A program made the position numbers and the translations under genes. From contig JAFGJM010000033.1 of the NCBI GenBank assembly GCA_016929095.1, positions 62,001 through 126,000 on the forward strand: a DNA stretch of 64,000 bases, in the 5' to 3' direction. The notes beneath the pieces were generated by a model. That model was not told the DNA's origin. It saw only the letters and a list, made by a program, of their open reading frames with translations, and did not search any database. Numbering within the stretch: position 1 is the stretch's first letter; the number at the start of each line of letters is the position of its first letter. Below are positions 1 through 8,046 of this stretch, piece after piece. This DNA is from Anaerolineales bacterium. GTDB taxonomy: Bacteria > Chloroflexota > Anaerolineae > Anaerolineales > UBA4823.

Positions 1-1428
1 CATGCCAATGCCAAGAAATACCAGGGTTAGCATACCGACCCATAACCACAAGGGGAGCGTCCATTTGAGCCACCGCGGATAGCTGACCATACTCAACCCC
101 AGGCAGATCAATAAGACAGGGTTGGTGGGGTAAGCTAAATTCGAGAAGCCATCCCCAAAACAATAAGCAGTGACGGTCAATTGGCGGGTGATACCTACCA
201 GGTCGGCTAACGGCACCAGGATGGGGATCAATAAAAAGGCTTTAGCAGATCCGGACGAAACGAAGAATTCGATGACCAAAGCCAGAAGGTAGATCAAAAT
301 GAGCGCCAGGAACGGGCTGGTTTGGGTTAATGGAAGCGAAACCTGATATAGGATGGTATCGATAATACCACCCTGGGCAACGATGAATTTGATGCTGGCT
401 GCCATTAATATCAGGGGAATGGCGGGTGCGATACCGGATAATCCATCCAACATGGCTTTGGAGAGATTTTTTCCTCCCATGCCGGCTAATACCCCTGAGC
501 CAACGCCGCCGATAAAAAATAAAATCCCGACCAATGGCATTGTATAATCGCTTATGCCAGAAATGAACGAACCGGATACTAATATGAATAAGATCAATAA
601 GACAAAAACCAACAGCCAGGCGATGGATTTTTTATAATCCTTCTGATCCCGGCTCGTTGTGTCCAACCGGAGATGGGCGTAACGTTCACGCGTGGTTTGA
701 TCTTCAAGGAAGACAGGTGAGGCTTCCGGGGTTTTCTCAATGCGTTTGGCGTAACGCACCAGGAAAAAAGCCAGAATTGCGTACATACCGGCAAATATGA
801 AAACCCGCAGCCAGGCGCCGGAAAAGAGTGGAAGGTCGGCGATTTTTTGCGCCACGCCGATGGTAAAGGGATTGGTGATGGCTGCCGAAAAGCCCATATT
901 GGTGGCTAATATACTCATCCCCAAGCCAACCAACGCGTCCCAACCCAGAGAGTATGAGAGAGCGATCATCAATGGTACCAGCGGCACCACTTCTTCGAAG
1001 ATGCCGAAGAATGCGCCCAGGAGCATAAAGAAGAGACTGATGATCAATAGCAAGGTATATTTCCTCCCCGAGAATCGTTGAACGATCCGTTCCAAACTGT
1101 ATTTGAGGATACCGCCTTTATCCATGACTGCAAAGGCAACGCCCACTAATAACAGGAAAATGATGATGGTTATTATGGTCAGACTATCAGGCCCCCAAAG
1201 CACTTCCAGAGGCGCCGTGATCCAGCGCCAGACAGGGTATTCGGGTTGTTCAGTGAAGCGAAACGAATTCGGATCGATCATTTCCCGTTCTTCTTGGACA
1301 ACCCTGTCAAATGCCCCAGCGGGAATGAGGCGGGTTAAAACGCCGGCACCCACCATTAATAATGCGAGAATAAATACTGATTGGAGGAATGCTTTTTGAC
1401 TGATTTGAGCGCCCGCTTTTTGTTCCAT
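1..1428 (-). CDS. YfcC/DcuC-family membrane transporter (C-terminus cut by window edge)
   Basis: The reading frame starts at an ATG (1428) with MEQKAGAQIS and stays open to base 1, so the last residues are missing. About 476 residues are visible, close to the usual length of this family. The protein is almost wholly hydrophobic with roughly a dozen membrane segments, and has the family's glycine/asparagine-rich re-entrant stretches (near residue 165, ATNMGFSAAITNPFTIG, and near residue 440, FGDGFSNLAYPTNP). These are typical of YfcC and related C4-dicarboxylate/basic amino-acid anaerobic carriers (PF03606). The substrate cannot be read from sequence. It is the last visible gene of the leftward UbiD/aconitase-X operon, 13 bp after a lipoprotein gene, so it may import the substrate or export a product of those enzymes. 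That link is inference. Confidence 0.82.
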   Translation of the reverse strand, partial: MEQKAGAQISQKAFLQSVFILALLMVGAGVLTRLIPAGAFDRVVQEEREMIDPNSFRFTEQPEYPVWRWITAPLEVLWGPDSLTIITIIIFLLLVGVAFAVMDKGGILKYSLERIVQRFSGRKYTLLLIISLFFMLLGAFFGIFEEVVPLVPLMIALSYSLGWDALVGLGMSILATNMGFSAAITNPFTIGVAQKIADLPLFSGAWLRVFIFAGMYAILAFFLVRYAKRIEKTPEASPVFLEDQTTRERYAHLRLDTTSRDQKDYKKSIAWLLVFVLLILFILVSGSFISGISDYTMPLVGILFFIGGVGSGVLAGMGGKNLSKAMLDGLSGIAPAIPLILMAASIKFIVAQGGIIDTILYQVSLPLTQTSPFLALILIYLLALVIEFFVSSGSAKAFLLIPILVPLADLVGITRQLTVTAYCFGDGFSNLAYPTNPVLLICLGLSMVSYPRWLKWTLPLWLWVGMLTLVFLGIGM

Positions 1429-1441
1429 GCTTATTATCCTT

Positions 1442-2116
1442 TTAACCAGGATTGGTCAGGTTGAAGTGTAACTCACATAAAGCTTGCCCACCTTCGAAGC
1501 CCGGTTTGAAAATCAGTTTCCAATTTTGAGCTTGTGGGTCAACATCAAAAGCCAAATTTGTTTCCCAATTCATCACCCCTGGTTCGACCAGATCTTGCAT
1601 TAATTTTCCACCGCGTTGGATGAAGAGGTAAGTGGTTGCGGCGCGATGTGGCTTTATATCTTTCATAAGCCCGTTATCATCAATCTCGATACTGTAATCA
1701 CCATCCCAGATTTGAATCGGTTGATCGGAAGTATTTATTAAAGCTAGTTTTATTATTAAGAAAGTGCCCTCAGCGTGGTGTTCGAATAAATCCTTGTTGA
1801 ATTCAGGCGCTTCCGGAACGACAGCAATTAAGCGATTCCCACAGGTGGCTTGTTGCCCGATTTGAAATTCTGCAAATACAATATCCGTGGGAGTGGGTGT
1901 CTCAGTTGGTACCGGTACATGATCAGTAATCGTCGGTAAAGGAGTCAGAGAAGGCAGGATAGTCGTTGGGAGGGGGGTGGTATGAATTGAAAAAGTAGAC
2001 GTTGGCAGCGCCGTAAGGGTGCCTGCAACACTGGTTTGAATAACTTCTTCATAGGGAAGCGATGCACAACTGACCGTTAATACCGCCAAAAGAATGATGG
2101 CGAAGAAATTTTTCAT
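1442..2116 (-). CDS. Lipoprotein with Thr/Pro linker, DUF4352-like domain
   Basis: I chose the ATG at 2116 because GGAGAATG lies just upstream of it and because it opens a clean lipoprotein signal: MKNFFAIILLAVLTVSCAS, with the lipobox ending in Cys17. A longer in-frame start at 2164 would overlap the upstream gene and bury the signal peptide. After the lipidation site come about 60 residues rich in Thr, Pro and Glu, a linker style common in Anaerolineae surface lipoproteins. A beta-rich domain of about 140 residues follows, resembling DUF4352-type extracellular domains. No catalytic motif is seen. It sits between the aconitase-X small subunit and the transporter, about 50 bp downstream of the former. 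A substrate-binding or accessory role for the transporter is possible but unproven. Confidence 0.75.
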   Translation of the reverse strand: MKNFFAIILLAVLTVSCASLPYEEVIQTSVAGTLTALPTSTFSIHTTPLPTTILPSLTPLPTITDHVPVPTETPTPTDIVFAEFQIGQQATCGNRLIAVVPEAPEFNKDLFEHHAEGTFLIIKLALINTSDQPIQIWDGDYSIEIDDNGLMKDIKPHRAATTYLFIQRGGKLMQDLVEPGVMNWETNLAFDVDPQAQNWKLIFKPGFEGGQALCELHFNLTNPG

Positions 2117-2166
2117 ATATTCATTCTCCCAAAGATACTTGATATGAAAGTAAAATCTCCGCAATT

Positions 2167-2559
2167 TTACCCCAAGATTTCCACAATTGCCTTATTCGCA
2201 TCGATCTTGAGGTAACAACCTTGGGGAATTGCTTCCAAAGGGATTTTATCGATGCATGGGATTTCGGCAATAATACATCCAACGGCGGTAATCGGCTCGC
2301 AGGTTTGATTAATGATGGCGGCTGGCGAGACGCCATTGGCTTTTAGCCGATGTAAGGTATACGAGCCAACCGTTGAACCTTTTCCGGTGGGAAACACCAG
2401 GATTTTCCCGGCGATGCATTGTCCTTCTAAGGTATGTCCTTTTTCAACGATTTCGCCGGTCTCAGGATCCACACCGCCAAAGAAAGAAATGCCCATAGAG
2501 GTTACCAAGGCTTTCCCTTCGACAATCCCTGGGTATATGGTTCTGCCGGAAATGATCAT
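2167..2559 (-). CDS. Aconitase-X swivel (small) subunit, DUF126
   Basis: A 130-residue protein of the DUF126 family, the small swivelling domain of aconitase-X dehydratases. Visible signatures are GKGSTVGSYTLHRLKANG near residue 60, which carries the conserved active-site serine, and the INQTCEPITAVGCIIAEIPC stretch after it. In archaea the split small and large subunits form phosphomevalonate dehydratase, which makes trans-anhydromevalonate phosphate. Bacterial relatives act on cis-3-hydroxyproline and are often fused into one chain. Here the subunits are separate, the archaeal-like arrangement, and the large subunit lies 8 bp upstream in the same operon. Substrate is inferred only. Confidence 0.88.
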   Translation of the reverse strand: MIISGRTIYPGIVEGKALVTSMGISFFGGVDPETGEIVEKGHTLEGQCIAGKILVFPTGKGSTVGSYTLHRLKANGVSPAAIINQTCEPITAVGCIIAEIPCIDKIPLEAIPQGCYLKIDANKAIVEILG

Positions 2560-2567
2560 GGTGATTA

Positions 2568-3785
2568 TTATCCTTTTAGTGCTTCCAAAACAACCTCGTC
2601 GAAGGTTCTAAACATGGTTTTCATCCGGTGTTTGCTTCGAGCGTAGAAACAAGCCTTGGCGCTATCCGTTGCCATGGCGTTGAAACGTCCTTTGATTGGC
2701 GCAACCACACAACAGGTATCGGCAGCGATTTTTGCACCGCTGTCTTCGATGACACGGCGATAGCCTGCCTGGTCTGCGAGTTGTTTTATCTGCCGGGAGG
2801 TGGTAATCCAAAATTCTTTTTTCACCTGTTGACCATTTAATAATTGCGCAAGCCTAGCGATTTCACGGATAGACAGGTGCGGGCACCCCAGGCTGACGAA
2901 GTCAACGTCGGAGGAATCAGCATCGGTCATTGAATCACTGGCTGCCTCAACCATCTCGGTAGAAATTCGGATCGTTACCTGTGGAGGCGAAAATTGAATG
3001 GCTTCAGGAGTAATACCTTCCATGTGGAAAAGGGCGCACCCCCCATAAGTTGCCAGGCTGGCGCATAAGGACTTCAAACCTTCAATCGAAGCACTTTCAA
3101 TACCCCGGATATATGGGACGGGATTGTCTGACATGGATTCTATGTGTTGTCCAATCGTTTTACCAAGTGCACCGAACCAATGAGTCGTATCTGCTGTTTC
3201 GGGTGATTTTGGGCGCTCGATATCGAAGGTAATGCCCGGTTTTCGATTTTGTATCAGATGGAAGCCAAAACATGGCGTTCGTCCGGTGAGAGCTGCCGCT
3301 AAGGCGCCTGGACCTCCCTCGCGATTGGTGCGTGCGCCGATCACAGAATTGGCAAAACAAACCGCACTGCTTTCTGCCCAGGCGATGTGTTGACCATAAC
3401 CCGGTAAGTTGCCGCAAAAATAAGGGGTGCAGGTACAAGTGGGAATAATGCCGATACGTTTGAAAGTATCGATGACTTGCATTTGTTTTTGGGCAAATTC
3501 AGCAGCCATTCCCAATGTTTGCCAATTCTCGATATCCATACCAGCGGGGTTGAGTGTGGTTAATACATGGGTCGAGGCGCCTCCCGCCAGCATGTCTCCC
3601 AGGAATTGTATGCCGGCATCGCCCAAGTTGTCGTAACTGACGCCTGCCACCTGCACTGATGACACCGGGATCATGCCATCCGCTTCGTAGATCGTTCCCA
3701 GGGCAACCAATATCTGCATGGCTTTTTGTACGGCTTTCCCCGATTTGCCCTCCAACATGGCTCGTTCTTCTGTGGTTAGGTGCAT
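2568..3785 (-). CDS. Aconitase-X catalytic (large) subunit, DUF521; candidate phosphomevalonate dehydratase
   Basis: A 405-residue Fe-S dehydratase. Motifs seen: PTCTCTPYFCGNLPG near residue 115, followed by HIAWAESSAVCFANSVIGAR; SLGCPHLSIREIARL near residue 300; and DTCCVVAPI near residue 355. Together they supply the cysteines expected for the cluster and the active-site loop of aconitase X. It pairs with the small subunit 8 bp downstream, and the UbiD-like gene ends 1 bp upstream, so the three are surely co-transcribed. Known chemistry of the family is a dehydration. With a UbiD decarboxylase as partner, the best match is the archaeal mevalonate route (mevalonate 5-phosphate to anhydromevalonate phosphate). 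A hydroxy-acid or hydroxyproline degradation role cannot be excluded. Confidence 0.85.
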   Translation of the reverse strand: MHLTTEERAMLEGKSGKAVQKAMQILVALGTIYEADGMIPVSSVQVAGVSYDNLGDAGIQFLGDMLAGGASTHVLTTLNPAGMDIENWQTLGMAAEFAQKQMQVIDTFKRIGIIPTCTCTPYFCGNLPGYGQHIAWAESSAVCFANSVIGARTNREGGPGALAAALTGRTPCFGFHLIQNRKPGITFDIERPKSPETADTTHWFGALGKTIGQHIESMSDNPVPYIRGIESASIEGLKSLCASLATYGGCALFHMEGITPEAIQFSPPQVTIRISTEMVEAASDSMTDADSSDVDFVSLGCPHLSIREIARLAQLLNGQQVKKEFWITTSRQIKQLADQAGYRRVIEDSGAKIAADTCCVVAPIKGRFNAMATDSAKACFYARSKHRMKTMFRTFDEVVLEALKG

Positions 3786-3786
3786 G

Positions 3787-5091
3787 TCACGTCAACCCAT
3801 ATTGGCTTAGATCGATTTCTGGGTAGGGATGTTTTTCGAAATTTTTCCCAACGGAGTGTAGCGGCTTGGTCAGGTCGAAGCCAATTTTTGTTGTCAGATG
3901 AGTATCTGGTTCGGCGCTGGGATCCAGGCTGGAACCTTGCTCTTTGTCCATAATGACCATATCCCGGTCGCCTTGAAAACGGGTCGCCATAGCCCATTCC
4001 ACCTCGAGAGGGTTATATATATCGATGTCTTTATCCACCACGAAAACATGCTTGCATGAGCGGTGACTGGAAAAGGCTGCCTGGATGGCAAGTTTTCCAT
4101 CCTCCTCACTCTGCTTGTCGATCTGGATGATGGTGTGAAGCCAGGAACACCCACCAGGATTGACATGCACATCCAGGCATTTCACAACTTCGTTGACAGT
4201 CTTAAATATGGTGGGTTCGCGCGGCATGCCCATAAGCAACTTATGTTCCAATCCACCAGGAAGAAGCGCCTGCCAGATGGCGTCGTGGCGGTGGGTGATC
4301 GTTTTGACCACAAATACCGGCTCCTGGCGGACGATATCCTGAGTTTCGGTCAAATCCACAAAAGGACCTTCGGCGTGTTTTCTATCCAGGTAAACCGTGC
4401 CTTCCAGTACGAATTCCGCTTCTGCCGGGATGAATACATCCACGGTTTTTGCGTGTACAAGCTGTAAAGATTCCATGGCATTGGCAATTTCCAGCTCATC
4501 GACGCCGATTTCCACCGAAGTTGCTGCAGCAGCCAGGACATTAGGCGCATTACCGATACACATGGCGATATCCAGTTGTTTTTGATCTTTCAGGAAGGCA
4601 TCGAAATGGCGCGAGCGGACGATGCGCATCGATAACTCATTTTTTGAGAATTGCATACAGCGGTGAAAATCCAGGTTTTGTCCATAATTTGGATGACGGG
4701 TAACAACCACTCCGGCAGTGATGTAATTGCCGCCATCGCCCTGGCAATGCTTTAATATCGGCAACAGATCAAGATCGGGGTCAGGATGGATCACTTGCTG
4801 GCAAGGTGCATCGGTAATAATTTCACATGGTGATCGTTGCTCAATTGCTGAGGTTAAAAAGGGGATAATTTGCCCCGGTTGGATGCCGAAATACCGGGCA
4901 AAATCTTGCTTCCCGCAAAACAAATTCCCGGCGATTTTAAACCCCGATTCTTTGATGGCTTCGAATAAGATCGGTTTGGGTTCGCATTTTTTGAGAATAC
5001 CGGCTGCTTCGTAAGTTTCAGAAACAGAGGTTTTGATACCGGTAATTTCCTTGCGATCCTTGAGTTGTTGTATATATTCCCTGTAACTCAT
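3787..5091 (-). CDS. UbiD-family prenyl-FMN decarboxylase; candidate anhydromevalonate phosphate decarboxylase
   Basis: I start at the ATG at 5091 (MSYREYIQQL), which has GAGGAAAA directly in front of it; an upstream in-frame ATG at 5109 has no such site. The 434-residue protein shows the UbiD fold motifs: an ELSMRIVRSRHF segment near residue 155, where the family's conserved arginine lies, and EGPFVD near residue 243. In the UbiD acidic pair the second residue is Asp, as in Escherichia coli UbiD. Family members need prenylated FMN made by a UbiX protein, which is not in this window. It is the first gene of the operon with aconitase X. In Aeropyrum pernix such a pair converts mevalonate 5-phosphate to isopentenyl phosphate. 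That assignment here is inference from gene pairing. Confidence 0.83.
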   Translation of the reverse strand: MSYREYIQQLKDRKEITGIKTSVSETYEAAGILKKCEPKPILFEAIKESGFKIAGNLFCGKQDFARYFGIQPGQIIPFLTSAIEQRSPCEIITDAPCQQVIHPDPDLDLLPILKHCQGDGGNYITAGVVVTRHPNYGQNLDFHRCMQFSKNELSMRIVRSRHFDAFLKDQKQLDIAMCIGNAPNVLAAAATSVEIGVDELEIANAMESLQLVHAKTVDVFIPAEAEFVLEGTVYLDRKHAEGPFVDLTETQDIVRQEPVFVVKTITHRHDAIWQALLPGGLEHKLLMGMPREPTIFKTVNEVVKCLDVHVNPGGCSWLHTIIQIDKQSEEDGKLAIQAAFSSHRSCKHVFVVDKDIDIYNPLEVEWAMATRFQGDRDMVIMDKEQGSSLDPSAEPDTHLTTKIGFDLTKPLHSVGKNFEKHPYPEIDLSQYGLT

Positions 5092-5286
5092 TTTTCCTCG
5101 AATTATCATCAGACGATTTTGGATACTAATTCCGATACCAAATTGTACCCGAATGATGCCATTGTTGGAAAATACTAATTATTCTTTTCTTTGATTTACC
5201 AAAAATGAAGATGTCGTGAGGAGAGGGTATTAAATTTTCAAATTAGTAATGGTTGTAGTAATGACTTCAGTCATTGGTTTTTTAGA

Positions 5287-5424
5287 GTAGGGGCTGTCCC
5301 AAATGAAGGCTGTCACTCTGAAGGAAGCGAAGAGTCTTTTCATTTTTAGGTTATATGTTTCGCTTCGCTTCGTGAAACACACTTCGTGCAACATGACAAT
5401 TTTGACTTTTTGGACAACCCCTAC
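5287..5424. mobile_element. MITE-like repeat, 138 bp, with 13-bp terminal inverted repeats
   Basis: Left end GTAGGGGCTGTCC (5287-5299) and right end GGACAACCCCTAC (5412-5424) are inverted repeats with one mismatch. Inside is a low-complexity, purine-skewed sequence with repeated GCTTCGCTTCG/GAAGCGAAG blocks. No transposase is encoded, although a leftward open frame runs through the element by chance. The structure is typical of small non-autonomous transposable elements. The 5110-5286 stretch to its left holds no gene that I can support, only a small hairpin (AATGACT/AGTCATT) followed by six T residues near 5260-5283. Confidence 0.6.
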
Positions 5425-5480
5425 AAACACACTCTCGATTTTTATTATTATATCCATGCAAAATTGAAGCGTGATATAAT

Positions 5481-5500
5481 ATATTCAAATTTATGAATAT
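5481..5500. promoter_or_regulatory. ArsR-type operator upstream of the permease gene
   Basis: ATATTCA-N6-TGAATAT is a perfect inverted repeat 45 bp before the permease start, overlapping an AT-rich promoter-like stretch. It shares its core (ATATTC / GAATAT) with the longer palindrome at 7693-7722 in the same cluster. The ArsR gene at 8047-8424 is the obvious candidate repressor. Confidence 0.6.
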
Positions 5501-5544
5501 ATGCTCGAATAATTATCCCACATGAAACCTAAAGGTAAAAAAAC

Positions 5545-7002
5545 ATGGATATTTCAGGATTATTAGTAAAGTTACTTCAAGGTGGTTTTGGGAGTTTGGC
5601 ATCATATCTCGCGGCGCATGTGCTTTTGTGTTTGTTGCCTGCGTTTTTTATTGCCGGAGGAATGTCTGCATTGATTCCGCGTGAATCCATCATGCGTTTT
5701 TTAGGTCGCAAAGCGCCGAAGTATGTTTCTTATCCGGCATCAGCCTTAGCGGGTTCGTTATTAGCGGTATGCTCTTGTACTATTGTGCCGTTATTTGCCG
5801 GTATTTACAAAAAAGGTGCCGGTATAGGTCCAGCAATCACCTTCCTGTTTTTTGCCCCGGCTGCCAATATTCTGGCGTTGGCATACACCGGTGTTGCTAT
5901 TGGTGCTGATCTGGCTTTTGCACGTTTATTTCTCTCTTTGACGTTTGGTATCGGGATCGGTATGATCATGGCGCTTATCTTTAGCAAGGATGATATTGCG
6001 CGGGAAAGCATTGCAGATGATACTTTCTCTCAGCGTGGTGAAATGCACTCCAAACGGATCATATTCCTGCTTGTGATGGTCGCTTTACTCATCTCCGGCA
6101 CATTAAAGCTGGATTTCCTTACCAATGCTTATACTCAAATGACCCTTCCAATCAAGGGGATGGATATATTACAGCAAACACTTAATACTTTGATCCCTTT
6201 CGATGTAACGAAAGGAGAAGAAGGCGTCAGCGCCCAGGGTTTGTTTTTGATCCTGCTGTTGTTTTTAATTGCGTTGTTTGCCTGGCGCGGTTTTGAAAAA
6301 ATCCATGATGGGGCAACCTTTTGGACCTGGGGCGCTTTTGGGATACTGATTTTTACATTACTGGTTGCTTCAACAAAAATGGAACCGCGCGCCATGGGAT
6401 TGGCAATTCTATTTACCGGAAGGACTTTCGCAGTTGCTTTATGGTTGTTGATAATTGTTATCATGGCAAAGAGAACTCTAAGTATTGAAGAACGAACCGA
6501 TTGGATTTGGGAATCCTGGCGTTTTGTTAAGCAAATTTTTCCTTTGTTGATCGTTGGTGTCTTCGCGGTTGGTGTTATCCGTCAGCTAATCAAACCGGAT
6601 TGGATAGAATTCCTGGCAGGAAAAAATACTATCCTGGGTAACCTGGCTGGAGTCGTGTTCGGTATTTTTATGTATTTTCCTACCCTGGTTGAGGTGCCCA
6701 TCGCCAAGATGTTCCTGAGTCTGGGCATGCACCGCGGCCCTTTGCTGGCTTACCTGATGGCAGACCCGGAACTGAGCCTGCAAAGCATTCTAATCACCGC
6801 TGCCATAATCGGCAAGAAAAAAGCCTGGGTTTATGTAGGCTGGGTGGCGTTATTCAGCACTTTAGCTGGGTTAATCTATGGCGCCTGGATTGACGGCGTA
6901 AGTATATGGTTAATCGTGCTCTATCTGGTGGCAATGCTGACCATATTGGTTGGGGCGTTATGGCTGGTCAACCGGCGCATGAATAAAACCCTTGCTTATT
7001 AG
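5545..7002 (+). CDS. DUF318/ArsP-like permease (UPF0718)
   Basis: A 485-residue integral membrane protein with about ten membrane segments in two halves. The family signature CSCTIVPLFAGIYKKGAGIG lies near residue 77, followed by PAITFLFFAPAANILAL, and the second half repeats a P-T-L-V-E-V-P-I pattern near residue 375. This is the permease family PF03773, which includes ArsP, an exporter of trivalent organoarsenicals. Other members accompany thioredoxin-like proteins with unknown cargo. It is the only rightward gene of the ArsR cluster, preceded by a weak AAAGG site and by an ArsR-type palindrome. Export of a thiol-reactive metalloid species is therefore the likely role, but the substrate is inference. 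Confidence 0.82.
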   Translation: MDISGLLVKLLQGGFGSLASYLAAHVLLCLLPAFFIAGGMSALIPRESIMRFLGRKAPKYVSYPASALAGSLLAVCSCTIVPLFAGIYKKGAGIGPAITFLFFAPAANILALAYTGVAIGADLAFARLFLSLTFGIGIGMIMALIFSKDDIARESIADDTFSQRGEMHSKRIIFLLVMVALLISGTLKLDFLTNAYTQMTLPIKGMDILQQTLNTLIPFDVTKGEEGVSAQGLFLILLLFLIALFAWRGFEKIHDGATFWTWGAFGILIFTLLVASTKMEPRAMGLAILFTGRTFAVALWLLIIVIMAKRTLSIEERTDWIWESWRFVKQIFPLLIVGVFAVGVIRQLIKPDWIEFLAGKNTILGNLAGVVFGIFMYFPTLVEVPIAKMFLSLGMHRGPLLAYLMADPELSLQSILITAAIIGKKKAWVYVGWVALFSTLAGLIYGAWIDGVSIWLIVLYLVAMLTILVGALWLVNRRMNKTLAY

Positions 7003-7047
7003 ATAAAACCTTTAATATTTTGCCTGAGGTTTATATATAATATCAAA

Positions 7048-7371
7048 TCATGTTGGGCACCCGCAGCCGACATTACCCTTGAGAATTTCTTTCCAATTTC
7101 CAAGCACATCGTGCGTCCAGCAATCATCTGCTCCGGCAGCTTCACGCATCACAAGCGCTAAAATATAGGACAATTCTTCAACCGTGGCGCCGGCATCAAG
7201 AGCCCCCTGAAAGTGTTTTAAAACACAGGGTTTCGATCTGGCTTTGATCGAAAGTGCAAAGCAAATGAACTGATATGTTTTTTCATCAATGAAACGCTTT
7301 TCTTTATATAATTCGTCGATCTCATCCAGGTTCTGAGAAAATTCAGGGAAAAATTCAGCCAGCATTCTCAT
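7048..7371 (-). CDS. AhpD-like / carboxymuconolactone decarboxylase family protein
   Basis: The start at 7371 (MRMLAEFF) is preceded by GGAG with six-base spacing; an in-frame ATG at 7383 would add four residues. The protein of about 107 residues is an all-helical AhpD-like domain (PF02627). The redox motif is atypical: where AhpD has Cys-x-x-Cys-x-x-x-His, this protein has S-K-P-C-V-L-K-H, so the first cysteine is replaced by serine. An additional GCGCP sits at the very C-terminus and could supply a partner thiol. It lies downstream of the thioredoxin-fold gene (gap about 60 bp) and converges with the permease gene. A redox helper role in the ArsR regulon is plausible. Confidence 0.75.
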   Translation of the reverse strand: MRMLAEFFPEFSQNLDEIDELYKEKRFIDEKTYQFICFALSIKARSKPCVLKHFQGALDAGATVEELSYILALVMREAAGADDCWTHDVLGNWKEILKGNVGCGCPT

Positions 7372-7430
7372 TTTTTTCTCCATGTTTTTTTAGGGATATG
7401 GTATGAATCTCAGTTTGAGGGCTAATGTCT

Positions 7431-7664
7431 TTATGGAAGCAGTAATTTTTTAATATCTTCTACCCCCAACACTCGACCAGATGATTTAACCTTTTCATCG
7501 ATGACCAGGGCAGGCGTTTTCATCACACCATAATTAATGATGGTATCGATATCTTTTACTTCTTCAATTGACGCTTCAAGGTTGAGTTCTTTCACGGCTT
7601 CCTGTGTATTAGCCAGAAGCTTTTTACAGTTGGCACAACCACCACCTAAAATCTTGACGATCAT
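7431..7664 (-). CDS. Small thioredoxin-fold protein with CANC active site
   Basis: 77 residues, matching the small redox-active disulfide protein family (PF13192 / TIGR00412). The redox site GGGCANCKKL is at residues 7-16, and the cis-proline loop MKTPALVID is near residue 48. GGAG lies seven bases before the ATG. The gene is first in a leftward pair with the AhpD-like gene and has a perfect palindromic operator 29 bp upstream. Proteins of this kind commonly sit beside DUF318 permeases and ArsR regulators, where they are thought to handle thiol chemistry of the transported metalloid. Confidence 0.88.
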   Translation of the reverse strand: MIVKILGGGCANCKKLLANTQEAVKELNLEASIEEVKDIDTIINYGVMKTPALVIDEKVKSSGRVLGVEDIKKLLLP

Positions 7665-7692
7665 TGAATTCTCCTAGGAAAAATTTAAACAT

Positions 7693-7722
7693 ATAATATA
7701 TTCACGATTAGGAATATATTAT
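7693..7722. promoter_or_regulatory. ArsR-type operator upstream of the thioredoxin-fold gene
   Basis: ATAATATATTC-N8-GAATATATTAT is a perfect 11+11 inverted repeat, of the size and AT-rich type bound by ArsR/SmtB dimers. It sits where the promoter of the leftward thioredoxin/AhpD pair should be. The core matches the operator at 5481-5500. Confidence 0.68.
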
Positions 7723-8046
7723 ACATTGAAACACCACAGAATTCAAATTCAATTTCTAGTGAGAAAAGAATACATAAGGAAACCGGGAATTATAGCAAGC
7801 CAGGAGAAAATGTATAAGGAAGGCAGGAAAGCAGGAAATTATTTTCAGCTATAAATAATGCGGGCGTTTTTTTCGGCATGGCGGCTGATATGAATACAGA
7901 AGTTAAATAAGGAAATCCGGAATAACAGGAATAATGAACACGAATTTGCCTCGATATTCAATCAGGAATTTGAAACTGACAATTACTCACTGAAACCAGT
8001 TAACTTATAGCTTATAGCATATTGTTTACAGCTTTTTTATTACGAA
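7723..8046. other. Intergenic, no gene seen
   Basis: 324 bases of AT-rich sequence with short purine runs (repeats of AGGAAAGCAGGAAA type). It separates the 3' end of arsR from the operator of the thioredoxin pair. I see no supported reading frame, RNA or strong hairpin. Confidence 0.5.

Noticed and set aside
353-1399. Several rightward reading frames in the first 1.4 kb
   Set aside because: They are shadows of the leftward transporter, whose frame is open over the whole stretch with coherent membrane segments and family motifs.
5230-5457. Leftward 75-codon frame across the MITE-like repeat
   Set aside because: It consists mostly of the repeat, includes both terminal inverted repeats and has no ribosome site or family.
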